Shown one piece after another: positions 23,383 through 32,200 of a DNA stretch of 44,582 nt. The notes below the pieces were generated by a model, which was not told where the DNA came from, did not search any database, and saw only the letters and a program-made list of their open reading frames with translations. Positions within the stretch are counted from its first letter, which is position 1, and each line of letters begins with the position of its first letter. A program made the translations under genes and the position numbers. Origin of the DNA: Bacteroidales bacterium (GTDB taxonomy: Bacteria; Bacteroidota; Bacteroidia; Bacteroidales; JAADJA01). Location of the stretch: positions 1 to 44,582 of the forward strand of contig JAGQVF010000026.1 of assembly GCA_020438135.1 (NCBI GenBank), written 5' to 3'.

Positions 23383-25695
23383 TTAATCTGTTTCTCTCTC
23401 CAGAAACTTGATTTTTTCAGTTAGTACTTCTATTTCGGTTTTCACCTTTTCAATTTTTTTCTCAAACTCCTCTTTCAGTAAATCTGCTTTTTTGGATGAA
23501 GCAAGGAAACCCATATTGTTTTCCCAAAGTTTGATATCGTCTTCAAGTTGTTTGCGTTTGCCAATGAGGAAGTTGCGTTCGTTATGTATGATACGTCCCG
23601 AATTTGGCCTATCTTTCAAATTTTCGATCCTTTGTTTGTAATTAACCGTTTGCATTTCTGCCTTATTGATGTTCAGCTTATCAAGTTGCTTATTGATTGC
23701 ATTTCTGAATGCCGACTGAACGCGGTCTTTTTCTTTAAACGGAACATGCCCGATATCGGTCCATTGCCTTTGAAAATCTTTGAGAAGTTCAAGGTTTTTG
23801 CTTTTATCGCTTCCAAATTCGAAAGCTTCAACCTGCGTAATCAGATCTTCTTTTTTCTTCAGGTTTTCGGCTTCATGTGTTTTTATGTTTGCAAAAAACG
23901 CAGATTTGCTATTAAAAAACTCATCACACGCGGCCCTGAATCTTTTCCAGATTTTATCGGAGTGGCGTTTCGGAACCGGTCCAATTTGTTTCCATTCCTT
24001 TTGCAGGTTAATGAGATCCTGAGTTGTGTTTCGCCAGTCGGTGCTTGTTTTAAGGGCTTCAGCCTGTGAACAAAGGTCGAGTTTCATGTTGTAGTTGTTC
24101 ATCTGCTCTTCCTTGATCCCCTGGAAAAACTCCTTTTTCCCCGCAAAGAAAGTGTCGAGTGAAGTCTTAAAGCGATCCCAGATTTCATCATTGTTTACCC
24201 TGGGAGCCGGACCAATTGTTTTCCAGACTTTAAGCAGTTCGCTGATTTTATCAGTATTTTCCTGCCAGTCTTTGATTGTAAGATTTTCAAAAGAAAGGAT
24301 CTCTTCTGCTTTTTCGCAAAGAGCTGTTTTTGCCAGCAGGTTATTTTTCTGGTCTTCTTTTATCTTGTTATAATGTTCGCGGCGGCGCTGATTGATCTTG
24401 TCGGTGGCATCTTTAAACCTGTCCCAAATTTCATCTTTTTTATCGGCCGGCACAGGTCCTGTTTCTTTCCACTGCCTGTGAAGATCCTGCAGCTTTTTAA
24501 AGGATTTGATAATGGAGGTTTCCAGCAACAGTTCTTCAGCGGATTCACAAAGCTCTATTTTCGTTTCGAGGTTTTTCTTTAGGTCAAGGTCACGAAGTTC
24601 TTTGTTGATCTTAACCTTGTCAAAGAATTTTTCCACATAAAAATGGTAGCTCTGCCACAGGTTATTCACTTCCGATTTCGGAACCATACCCGCTTCTTTC
24701 CATTTTTCCTGTAAGGTGCGGAATTCATCGTAGGTTGTTTTAAGTGATTCCTCTGATTCAATCAAAGCTTTCAGTTCCTCAAGGATGAGCTTTTTGGTTT
24801 CCAGGTTTTTTTGTTTGAGTTCTTCCTGATGCTCCATCCATTTGCTTTTCTTATCCTTATAGATGGAGAAAGCTGCATTGAAGCGAACTTCAGTGTCGTC
24901 CTGCGGTGCTTCATATGATTCTTCTTCACCACCTTCTTGCAGATAGGACTCAAACCGTTTTTCCTGTTCTTCTTTATTCAATTTCAGAAAAGCTACCTTG
25001 ATGAGTGCCACTTTGTTTTTTATGGCATCAACTTCGCCTTCCTGAACTGTTTGTTCGAGCAGGTCAACCAACTCTTTTCTTGAAAACTGGTTGTAATCTA
25101 CCCTAGTAGTATCATCATCCTCATCTTCACTTTCGTCGTCATCCTCATCATCCTCGTCGTCATCTTCGTGATCGAGGTCTTTTGAGGTCGAGTCAGAAAC
25201 ATTTGATCCAGGTGTTTCTACTTCAGTAAGTTCGCTTTGATCAGCCTCAGCAGTTTCATCGGAGGGTTTGGGTTGTTCTGGCTCAGCTGCCGCTTCAATT
25301 GCAATTTCTTTTTCTTCCGTCTGAACAGGTTGATCTTCATTCGGAATTTCCTGCTTTTCGTCAGTTTTTTCTTCCTCTGAAGTCTTTAAATCAATCTCAA
25401 CGGTTTCAGATTCCGACTGTTCGGGTTGTTCAACCGTTAACTCTGTTTTGACTTCTTCTTCAGGGATCTTCGCAGGGGCAGAATTGATTTCAACTTCTGC
25501 TGTCTGATCAATGGAAGGCTTTTTTTCAATGTTGGCTTTCAGTTCTGCCTTTTCCTCTTGTTTTACATCTTCCTCAGAAGCCTCTTTCGCTTCATCTTGT
25601 TTGTCTTTGATCTCCTCCTGTTTGTTTTCCTCATTCACAGGTTTGATTTCATCCGGGATTTCTGTGTTGCCGGTTTGAAGTTTGTTTTCGTTCAT
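23383..25695 (-). CDS. DUF349 repeat protein with long acidic N-terminal region
   Basis: This 770-residue soluble protein has no signal peptide. Residues 1-200 are low-complexity Glu/Lys/Pro/Thr sequence ending in an extreme acidic block (about 174-195, nearly all Asp and Glu). Residues about 270-700 contain five DUF349 repeats, each marked by a Trp-Lys/Thr core before Gly-x-Val/Ala-Pro: WKEAGMVP, WKETGPVP, WKTIGPAP, WKQIGPVP and WTDIGHVP, usually followed by IWDRFK-like helices. The C-terminus is a charged coiled coil. DUF349 proteins of unknown biochemical role are widespread in Bacteroidota. The helical repeats and acidic tail suggest a scaffold or nucleic-acid/ribosome-associated factor, but I cannot show this. 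Confidence 0.92.
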   Translation of the reverse strand: MNENKLQTGNTEIPDEIKPVNEENKQEEIKDKQDEAKEASEEDVKQEEKAELKANIEKKPSIDQTAEVEINSAPAKIPEEEVKTELTVEQPEQSESETVEIDLKTSEEEKTDEKQEIPNEDQPVQTEEKEIAIEAAAEPEQPKPSDETAEADQSELTEVETPGSNVSDSTSKDLDHEDDDEDDEDDDESEDEDDDTTRVDYNQFSRKELVDLLEQTVQEGEVDAIKNKVALIKVAFLKLNKEEQEKRFESYLQEGGEEESYEAPQDDTEVRFNAAFSIYKDKKSKWMEHQEELKQKNLETKKLILEELKALIESEESLKTTYDEFRTLQEKWKEAGMVPKSEVNNLWQSYHFYVEKFFDKVKINKELRDLDLKKNLETKIELCESAEELLLETSIIKSFKKLQDLHRQWKETGPVPADKKDEIWDRFKDATDKINQRRREHYNKIKEDQKNNLLAKTALCEKAEEILSFENLTIKDWQENTDKISELLKVWKTIGPAPRVNNDEIWDRFKTSLDTFFAGKKEFFQGIKEEQMNNYNMKLDLCSQAEALKTSTDWRNTTQDLINLQKEWKQIGPVPKRHSDKIWKRFRAACDEFFNSKSAFFANIKTHEAENLKKKEDLITQVEAFEFGSDKSKNLELLKDFQRQWTDIGHVPFKEKDRVQSAFRNAINKQLDKLNINKAEMQTVNYKQRIENLKDRPNSGRIIHNERNFLIGKRKQLEDDIKLWENNMGFLASSKKADLLKEEFEKKIEKVKTEIEVLTEKIKFLERETD

Positions 25696-25786
25696 TTCTA
25701 TATAAAGATTAATTCGCTACAGAATTAGACATCAGCACAATGGCTGTACGTACATCAGATAAATTTACATCGATTCCAAAGGGCTG

Positions 25787-25794
25787 CAAAAGTA
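25787..25794 (-). promoter_or_regulatory. Putative -7 box of the DUF349 gene
   Basis: The plus strand reads CAAAAGTA, which is TACTTTTG on the minus strand, the same box as at tRNA-Asp. It gives a leader of about 85 bases before the ATG at 25695. The -33 region shows no clear TTG. Confidence 0.45.
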
Positions 25795-25886
25795 TAAATT
25801 ATTTCTGTTAATGTGTGTTATTCAGCACCTTTTTACAATTTACATTCTATATTTTGACAATAATTTAAACAAATGATAATATTGGT

Positions 25887-28199
25887 TTATTCAAAAGGTC
25901 TTTTGTTAAATATATAATACCCGATGTTGATATTGAAATAATAGGGATCTTCAGCATTTTCGTAATAATCCAATCCGGCAGTTATGGGGCCGAAAGGAGC
26001 ATGGAAAACAAATCTTCCGGAAGTTATAAAATATCGTTTGTCGAATTCTTTGCCCAATTCTGCTTCATTGGATTCTGTTTTCCTGATTTCTTTGAACGGT
26101 TGAAATGCATAACCTTCAACACGGAGATCGAGGTTATTGATGATCGGAACGACCAGTTTCAATCCGAAACCGGCGAAATTATGAGCACGAAGATTGGGAA
26201 GAAATATGGTTTTTGATTCGGGAAGTGGTTCAAAAGCCGGTGCTGATAAAATCGTGGATGTATAATTTGAAAATACCGATTTCCGGCTTAAGGCAGCCTC
26301 TGAGTAAACCCCGAGTGTAACCCTTTCCGAAAGAGGGAAATAACCATCGTATTTTAATCTGATCTGCAACCATTTGTGATATTTTGTTGATTGCATGGTA
26401 TCGAATGAAGTTGATCCGGGAATATTTTTCTCATCTCCTGCAATATAACGGCCGCACAGATGTAGTCGGTAACCTCTGGATGCATATTGTTTCCGGTTTT
26501 GTGTATTGACATCAAGCACTATACCCGGACTTACGAAATCAAAAAATGTAACATCTGCAGTGTCAAGTCTGCTGAATTGATTGGTTTGATAGTATTCATC
26601 TTTTTTTCGTCCTGCCTGGAACTGTGCAGATATTTTTCCGGCCTTGCTGATGGGAGCTCCGGCAGAAAATGACCAGAAATTATCTTGTTGTATCAAGAAG
26701 CCGGGATCTTCATCTTCAAAAAAATAGGTGTCAGTCCTGAAATAATTCCAACCGTTGAGGGTATAAGATAATTCAAGGGCCAGCGGAATGTTAAACGGAA
26801 CATCCAATCGTGCATTTATGTGACCGGAATTGTGAAACCTCCCCAGGTAGGCATTCCCGAGCAGTGCAAGTGTATTTTTCCGCCACCGGTTGTATTTTAG
26901 TTGAAAAAATATTTCGTTGATCGCTCTCGACGAAACAAGTCCCCCGAGTTCAGCTTCAAGAAGGTTGCTTTTTGTAATGTCGTAAATCACGTTGTATCCT
27001 TTTACTGCCGGATCATAGATCAACCAGGGCTGGATCGATTCAATTTGTTCTTCAGCCAGCAATCTGAAATACTGGTCTTTGATTTCCTGTAATATTTCCT
27101 CATTGCTGAAAGGATTATTACTAAGTTTTTCAAGAAATTTTTCCTTTTTGATCAGGCGACGTAAATACGACTCTTGTCGGAGGGTTATTCCGGTAAACCG
27201 GATGTCATTTATTTCGGGTTTGGGAATTTTTTTTCGGAATGCATTTCGTTTGGCAGTTATATCTTCGTCTGTTGTTCGCCTGTTAACAAGCTCCTTAATA
27301 CGAACGATGTCTTTTTTTGTGGCAACATAACCACTATCGATAAACACCTTCGTATTTGAAAAATCTGTAATATTTACTGACCAGAGCTGAGGTTCGATCA
27401 AAATTCCGCTATCCGGATCAACCTGGTATACCGTATTTGACATCAACATGCTTTGTATTTGGGAGATGATGTCATTTTCGTCGGGCGGCCCATAGTTTGA
27501 AGCCGCTTTAACCCCGATGATCACATCCGGATGAAATTCAGATTTAAGGGCATCCACCGGAAAATTATTGTACATACCCCCATCAAACATCAGCTTACCG
27601 TTTATACGAACGGGTTTGAAGTAAAACGGAAATGTCATTGACGCTCGAATAGCCTTACCCACTTGTCCGCTTTTAAGCACTACTGCCTGGTTGCTGGCAA
27701 TATCAGAAGCAATACAGCGAAAAGGTACCAGCAAACTATCAAAATTATTTCCAGCTGCGGCGCTAACACCAGAGAACAATTCCATAAAACCGAAATCCAT
27801 TTCATAGGGTGAAACGATGTTGGTAGGCAGTTGGGCCCTTAGTAAAGAATCGTAAGTGATTTTAAAAATCTGCCACGATGCTGTTGGATTGATCTGCCTG
27901 AAATAATAGTAATAATTTGGGTTGAAACGACCTGATAGCCATGATAACAAATCCTCCGAGGTCATCATTTGTTCGATCTCTTCAGGAGTGTATCCGCTGG
28001 CATATAATCCACCGATGATAGCTCCCATACTTGTTCCCACAATGTAATCTATCGGAATATGCTCTTCTTCCAGGGCTTTCAGGACACCGATATGGGTCAC
28101 TCCCCTCGGTCCGCCTCCGCTTAAAACAAGACCAACCTTCTGGGGAAAAGCCTCAGAAAGAATGATAAAAAATGATAATATACAAACCAGTTTTTTCAA
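25887..28199 (-). CDS. Patatin-like phospholipase with POTRA and outer-membrane barrel
   Basis: This 770-residue protein has a signal peptide (residues 1-20, ending FPQ). The patatin domain (about 21-240) has the oxyanion loop GGGPRG (28-33), the nucleophile elbow GTSMG with Ser57, and the catalytic Asp206 in FDGGMYNNFP. Both dyad residues are intact, so it is probably an active lipid acyl hydrolase. Residues about 320-400 form a POTRA-like region (INDIRFTGITLRQESYLRRL). The rest to the end is a BamA/TamA-type 16-strand barrel. This layout equals the PlpD/FplA type Vd group, in which the barrel anchors or exports the lipase. Here the patatin domain may stay on the periplasmic or outer face. 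It is monocistronic by spacing, with a TACCTTTG box upstream. Confidence 0.92.
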   Translation of the reverse strand: MKKLVCILSFFIILSEAFPQKVGLVLSGGGPRGVTHIGVLKALEEEHIPIDYIVGTSMGAIIGGLYASGYTPEEIEQMMTSEDLLSWLSGRFNPNYYYYFRQINPTASWQIFKITYDSLLRAQLPTNIVSPYEMDFGFMELFSGVSAAAGNNFDSLLVPFRCIASDIASNQAVVLKSGQVGKAIRASMTFPFYFKPVRINGKLMFDGGMYNNFPVDALKSEFHPDVIIGVKAASNYGPPDENDIISQIQSMLMSNTVYQVDPDSGILIEPQLWSVNITDFSNTKVFIDSGYVATKKDIVRIKELVNRRTTDEDITAKRNAFRKKIPKPEINDIRFTGITLRQESYLRRLIKKEKFLEKLSNNPFSNEEILQEIKDQYFRLLAEEQIESIQPWLIYDPAVKGYNVIYDITKSNLLEAELGGLVSSRAINEIFFQLKYNRWRKNTLALLGNAYLGRFHNSGHINARLDVPFNIPLALELSYTLNGWNYFRTDTYFFEDEDPGFLIQQDNFWSFSAGAPISKAGKISAQFQAGRKKDEYYQTNQFSRLDTADVTFFDFVSPGIVLDVNTQNRKQYASRGYRLHLCGRYIAGDEKNIPGSTSFDTMQSTKYHKWLQIRLKYDGYFPLSERVTLGVYSEAALSRKSVFSNYTSTILSAPAFEPLPESKTIFLPNLRAHNFAGFGLKLVVPIINNLDLRVEGYAFQPFKEIRKTESNEAELGKEFDKRYFITSGRFVFHAPFGPITAGLDYYENAEDPYYFNINIGYYIFNKRPFE

Positions 28200-28276
28200 T
28201 CGGTCCGATCGGTTGATGCTTCAGTTATTTAAAATCCCGTTCACGGAACAATATTTCGTTTTCGGGATGATTCCAG

Positions 28277-28284
28277 CAAAGGTA
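28277..28284 (-). promoter_or_regulatory. Putative -7 box of the patatin gene
   Basis: The plus strand reads CAAAGGTA, which is TACCTTTG on the minus strand, an exact TAnnTTTG match with a leader of about 70 bases. No strong -33 box is seen. Confidence 0.45.
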
Positions 28285-28327
28285 GAATAAACAGGGAGAA
28301 ATTGGATAAAGTTACATTAAATCTTTC

Positions 28328-29509
28328 TTAAACAGCTTCCAGTGCCTGATCCAGATCGGCAATAATATCTTCTGCCTCCTCGATACCTACGGAAAGCCTG
28401 ACCAGTCCGTCGCTGATACCGGCTTTGTCTTTGGCCTCTTTCGAAAGCTTTGAATGGGTCATAGAAGCCGGATGTTGGATCAGGGTTTCGATACCGCCCA
28501 AAGATACAGCCAGCAGCGCCAATTGAACGTTGTTCATCATGGTTTTACCTGCCTCAAAACCGCCTTTCAATCCAAAACTGATCATTGCTCCTGAACCCCT
28601 CATTTGTGTTTTAGCCAATTCGAATTGAGGGTGGGAGGGAAGGCCGGGATACAATACCCATTCAACTTTGTGATGTTGCTCCAGAAACTCGGCAACCTTT
28701 TGTGAATTGGCCTGTGCGCGATCGATCCTGATGGCAAGTGTTTTTAAACCTCTTCTGGTAAGAAAGGCCTGGTGTGGATCCATGTTACAGCCAACATTCA
28801 TCATCACACCACGCAACATTTTGTAATGCTCCTCGGTTTTAGCCACAATCATACCGGCAACAATGTCAGCATGGCCGTTGATGAACTTGGTCATGCTGTG
28901 CAAAACGACATCAGCGCCCAAATCGAGTGGATTTTGCAAATAAGGACTGCAGAAAGTGTTGTCGACACATACGGGAATATTATGAGCATGAGCAATTTCA
29001 CAAACTGCTTGTATGTCGGTAATCCCAATGGTTGGATTGGCAGGTGTTTCGAGAAAGATCAATTTGGTGTTGGGTCTGATGGCATTTTTAACTTCCTCAA
29101 TCCTGGTTGCGTTCACAAAAGTTGACTCTACCTTAAATTTGGGATAGAGAGACTCCATAATGGCACGAGAAGGACCATACAGCGCTTCATGCCCGATGAA
29201 ATGGCTCCCTGCCTCCAGAAAACCCAGATAAACGGTATTGACGGCTGCCATACCCGAAGAAGTTGCAATTCCCCCAAATCCGTTTTCCAGTTCAGCTACG
29301 GTTTTTTCAAGGTCGATAATGGTTGGATTTCCCAACCTTGTATAAATAAATCCATCACTTTCTCCGGAAAAACATTTGGCTCCGTGATCAGCATTTTCAA
29401 ACGAAAAAGTTGATGTTTGATAAATCGGTGTAATTGCACTGTGCAATTTGTCATGGAATTCGCCACCATGAACAAGTTTCGAATTAAATCCTTTGTGTTT
29501 TGTGTCCAT
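28328..29509 (-). CDS. Cys/Met-metabolism PLP enzyme (methionine gamma-lyase / cystathionine gamma-synthase family)
   Basis: This is a 393-residue fold-type I PLP enzyme. Visible active-site features are YTRLGNP (Tyr56, Arg58) for the cofactor phosphate of the partner subunit, SSGMAAV (84-90), Tyr111 stacking on PLP in LYGPS, Asp183 in VDNTFCSPYLQ and the PLP lysine K208 in HSMTKFINGHAD. QHPASMTHS near the C-terminus binds substrate carboxylate. The overall pattern (KCFSGE, ETPANPT) is closest to methionine gamma-lyase, which splits Met to methanethiol, ammonia and 2-oxobutyrate. However, the Cys that marks that enzyme (position 116 in Pseudomonas) is Pro113 here, so gamma-synthase or gamma-lyase activity on cystathionine is also possible. 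The start ATG follows a TACATTTG box by about 85 bases. Confidence 0.9.
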   Translation of the reverse strand: MDTKHKGFNSKLVHGGEFHDKLHSAITPIYQTSTFSFENADHGAKCFSGESDGFIYTRLGNPTIIDLEKTVAELENGFGGIATSSGMAAVNTVYLGFLEAGSHFIGHEALYGPSRAIMESLYPKFKVESTFVNATRIEEVKNAIRPNTKLIFLETPANPTIGITDIQAVCEIAHAHNIPVCVDNTFCSPYLQNPLDLGADVVLHSMTKFINGHADIVAGMIVAKTEEHYKMLRGVMMNVGCNMDPHQAFLTRRGLKTLAIRIDRAQANSQKVAEFLEQHHKVEWVLYPGLPSHPQFELAKTQMRGSGAMISFGLKGGFEAGKTMMNNVQLALLAVSLGGIETLIQHPASMTHSKLSKEAKDKAGISDGLVRLSVGIEEAEDIIADLDQALEAV

Positions 29510-29593
29510 TTTTATACGTATCTGAATTTAAGTTTTTTCCACTCACTGAACCGTTTGATCCCCGGAAGGTATCGCTTTTGTTACGGAGGCCGA

Positions 29594-29601
29594 CAAATGT
29601 A
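29594..29601 (-). promoter_or_regulatory. Putative -7 box of the PLP enzyme gene
   Basis: The plus strand reads CAAATGTA, which is TACATTTG on the minus strand. It is an exact TAnnTTTG match in the divergent gap between the PLP enzyme and the E1 dehydrogenase. Confidence 0.42.
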
Positions 29602-29730
29602 TGCAGATATTTCGGATATTAAAAATTTTTGACTGTAATTTAGGGTGTGGATTTCCTACCGAACCTTCAATACGGATGTTAAAAACATTTAACCGGAGTA
29701 GCTGTTTTATAAATAATCCTTCATTTTGGT

Positions 29731-29738
29731 TACTTTTG
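29731..29738 (+). promoter_or_regulatory. Putative -7 box of the fused E1 dehydrogenase gene
   Basis: TACTTTTG is identical to the tRNA-Asp -7 box and lies 21 bases before the ATG at 29760. The -33 region is T-rich without a perfect TTG. The expected start is near 29744, giving a leader of about 15 bases. Confidence 0.5.
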
Positions 29739-29759
29739 CGCTAAAATCATTGATCATTC

Positions 29760-32189
29760 ATGGGAAAAAGCATATCACATCCGAAGGCTTATATCGAGGA
29801 AGTTTTAAGGGATTACAGAATCGCAAATGAAAGCCGGCAGGTTAGTTTGCTGGGCCGTAAGGAAGTGCTTACCGGCAAAGCCAAGTTTGGAATTTTTGGC
29901 GATGGTAAGGAAATTCCTCAGTTGGCCATGGCAAAGGTTTTTCAGAAAGGCGACTGGCGGGCCGGATATTACCGTGATCAAACTTTTATGTTTGCCGCCG
30001 GGTTGATGACACTCGAGGAGTTTTTTGCTCAGCTATACGGCGATACCGATGACCATTTTAATCCGCAAACTGCCGGTCGGCTCATGAACAATCATTTTAC
30101 TACCAAAACCCTTGATGAAAATGGAAATTGGCTCAAACTGAGTGAACGGAAAAACTCTTCTGCTGATATTTCACCCACCGCGGGACACATGCCCAGGTTA
30201 CTCGGGTTGGCACTTGCTTCTAAGTATTTCAGACATGAAACAGCCACCCAACAGTATAATAAAGACAATTATTTTTCAGTAAACGGAAATGAAGTCGCTT
30301 TCGGGACCATCGGAGATTCTTCAACTTCTGAAGGACATTTTTTTGAAACACTCAATGCTGCCGGTGTTTTGAAGGTTCCGCTCGCAATGTCGGTGTGGGA
30401 TGATGGATACGGTATCTCTGTTCCAAAGGATTTTCAAACCATCAAAAACAGTATTTCTGAGGCATTGATGGGATTTAAGAAAGATGGTAAATCCGGTGGG
30501 TTTTATATTTACAAAAGTAAAGGCTGGGATTATGAAGAACTTTGTAAAATATATGAAGAAGGTGTTTCACGTTGCCGGAAAGAACACATGCCGGTTTTGT
30601 TTCATATAACCGAACTTACACAACCGCAGGGTCATTCAACTTCAGGTTCGCACGAACGATACAAAACAAAGGAACGCCTGGAATGGGAAGCCGAATTTGA
30701 TGGTATTAAAAAGATGCGTGAATGGATACTGGATAAAAAAATTGCTTCTCCGGTTGAACTTGATAAAATTGAAGAAGAGGCTGCCCAAAGGGCCAGGGAA
30801 GCGAGAAAGAGTGCTTGGGACAATTATATGGGTCCTTTGAAACAAAAGCGAAAAGATTTTATCAATCTGGTTGATATTTCAACCTGCAATTGTGCCAAAA
30901 CCGACAAAATTGATGCGATCAAGAAGGAATTGAAAATGGTATCGGAGCCCATTCGCAAAGATATCATGGCCTCGGCCCGGAAAATTCTAAGGCTGATCTG
31001 CAATCAATGCAGCAATCCGGCCAATTCATTAAAAGAAAATGTAACAAACTGGTTGAATAAGGAAATGGCGGATGGTTATGATAGCTATAGCCGCTATTTA
31101 TACACTGAATCGGAACGATCAGCCTTGAAAATTCAGGAGGTGAAGCCGGTGATCAGCAAAGATTCTCCCTATGTTCCGGGTAGGGTTATTTTGAGGGATA
31201 ACTTCGATTATATTTTTAATCATTATCCTGAAGCTGTGGCATTTGGCGAAGATGTTGGGAAAATTGGAGGCGTAAATCAAACCTATGAAGGGTTACAAAA
31301 TAAATATGGAGAATTAAGGATTGCAGATACCGGAATACGTGAGGCCAGTATTATCGGGCAGGGCATTGGTATGGCGATGCGGGGATTACGTCCGATTGCA
31401 GAGATTCAATATTTCGATTATCTTTTATATGCGCTGCAGGTGATGAGCGATGATCTTGCTACGTTGCAGTACCGGACCAAGGGAGGACAGAAAGCGCCTC
31501 TTATCATCAGTACCCGCGGACACCGGTTGGAAGGAATATGGCATGCGGGATCTCCTTTGAGTATGGTGATCAATTCAATCAGGGGTGTTTATGTTTGTGT
31601 GCCCAGGGATATGACTCAGGCAGCGGGATTTTACAATACCTTTATGAAATCGGATGACCCTGCACTTATCATCGAACCTTTAAACGGTTACCGGTTGAAA
31701 GAACGCATGCCCGACAATATAGGTGAATATAACACTCCGGTTGGCCGGTGTGAAGTGCTCGAAGAAGGATTTGATGTAACCATAGTTACGTATGGCTCCT
31801 GTGTGAAAATTGCCGAAGATGCTGTGAAACAGCTTCGGGAGTTTTCAATTTCATGCGAGTTGATCGACGTGCAAACCTTGCTTCCGTTCGACCTGGACCA
31901 TACCATTCTGAAGTCGCTCAAAAAGACTAACAAAATTGTATTCTTCGATGAAGATGTACCGGGTGGTGCTACAGCTTATATGATGCAAAAAGTGCTGGAA
32001 GACCAGAAAGGATATTTTTACCTGGATGCTAAACCCAAAACAATAACGGCACGTGAGCACAGAGCTGCCTACAGCACGGATGGTGATTATTTTTCAAATC
32101 CCAATGCAGAGGATGTTTTTGATGCAGTGTATAACATGATGCACGAATACAATCCCTATAAATATCCCAAGATATTTCTGAATCAATAA
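29760..32189 (+). CDS. 2-oxoacid dehydrogenase E1, fused alpha and beta subunits
   Basis: This is a ThDP-dependent E1 component of a 2-oxoacid dehydrogenase complex (branched-chain or pyruvate type), decarboxylating the oxoacid and acylating E2 lipoate. The 809-residue chain fuses E1-alpha (about 1-400) and E1-beta (about 465-809). The cofactor motif begins GDSSTSEGHFFETLN (from 185) and ends WDDGYGIS (213-220), with Asp-Asp where other E1 enzymes have Asn-Asn. I recall the same change from other Bacteroidota homologues. The beta half shows AFGEDVGKIGGVNQTY, ASIIGQGIGMAMRGLRPIAEIQ and the late AREHRAAYSTDGDYFSNP. Asn/Cys-rich CNCAKTDK and CNQCSNPANS occur in the linker. No E2 or E3 gene is nearby. 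It is followed after 11 bases by a GT39 gene, perhaps co-transcribed. Confidence 0.93.
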   Translation: MGKSISHPKAYIEEVLRDYRIANESRQVSLLGRKEVLTGKAKFGIFGDGKEIPQLAMAKVFQKGDWRAGYYRDQTFMFAAGLMTLEEFFAQLYGDTDDHFNPQTAGRLMNNHFTTKTLDENGNWLKLSERKNSSADISPTAGHMPRLLGLALASKYFRHETATQQYNKDNYFSVNGNEVAFGTIGDSSTSEGHFFETLNAAGVLKVPLAMSVWDDGYGISVPKDFQTIKNSISEALMGFKKDGKSGGFYIYKSKGWDYEELCKIYEEGVSRCRKEHMPVLFHITELTQPQGHSTSGSHERYKTKERLEWEAEFDGIKKMREWILDKKIASPVELDKIEEEAAQRAREARKSAWDNYMGPLKQKRKDFINLVDISTCNCAKTDKIDAIKKELKMVSEPIRKDIMASARKILRLICNQCSNPANSLKENVTNWLNKEMADGYDSYSRYLYTESERSALKIQEVKPVISKDSPYVPGRVILRDNFDYIFNHYPEAVAFGEDVGKIGGVNQTYEGLQNKYGELRIADTGIREASIIGQGIGMAMRGLRPIAEIQYFDYLLYALQVMSDDLATLQYRTKGGQKAPLIISTRGHRLEGIWHAGSPLSMVINSIRGVYVCVPRDMTQAAGFYNTFMKSDDPALIIEPLNGYRLKERMPDNIGEYNTPVGRCEVLEEGFDVTIVTYGSCVKIAEDAVKQLREFSISCELIDVQTLLPFDLDHTILKSLKKTNKIVFFDEDVPGGATAYMMQKVLEDQKGYFYLDAKPKTITAREHRAAYSTDGDYFSNPNAEDVFDAVYNMMHEYNPYKYPKIFLNQ

Positions 32190-32200
32190 CCGGAAAGGTT

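Noticed and set aside
25110-25180. Simple-sequence repeat of Asp/Glu codons as a phase-variable tract
   Set aside because: The block mixes GAT, GAC, GAG and GAA codons without a strict repeat unit; it is a protein-level acidic region.
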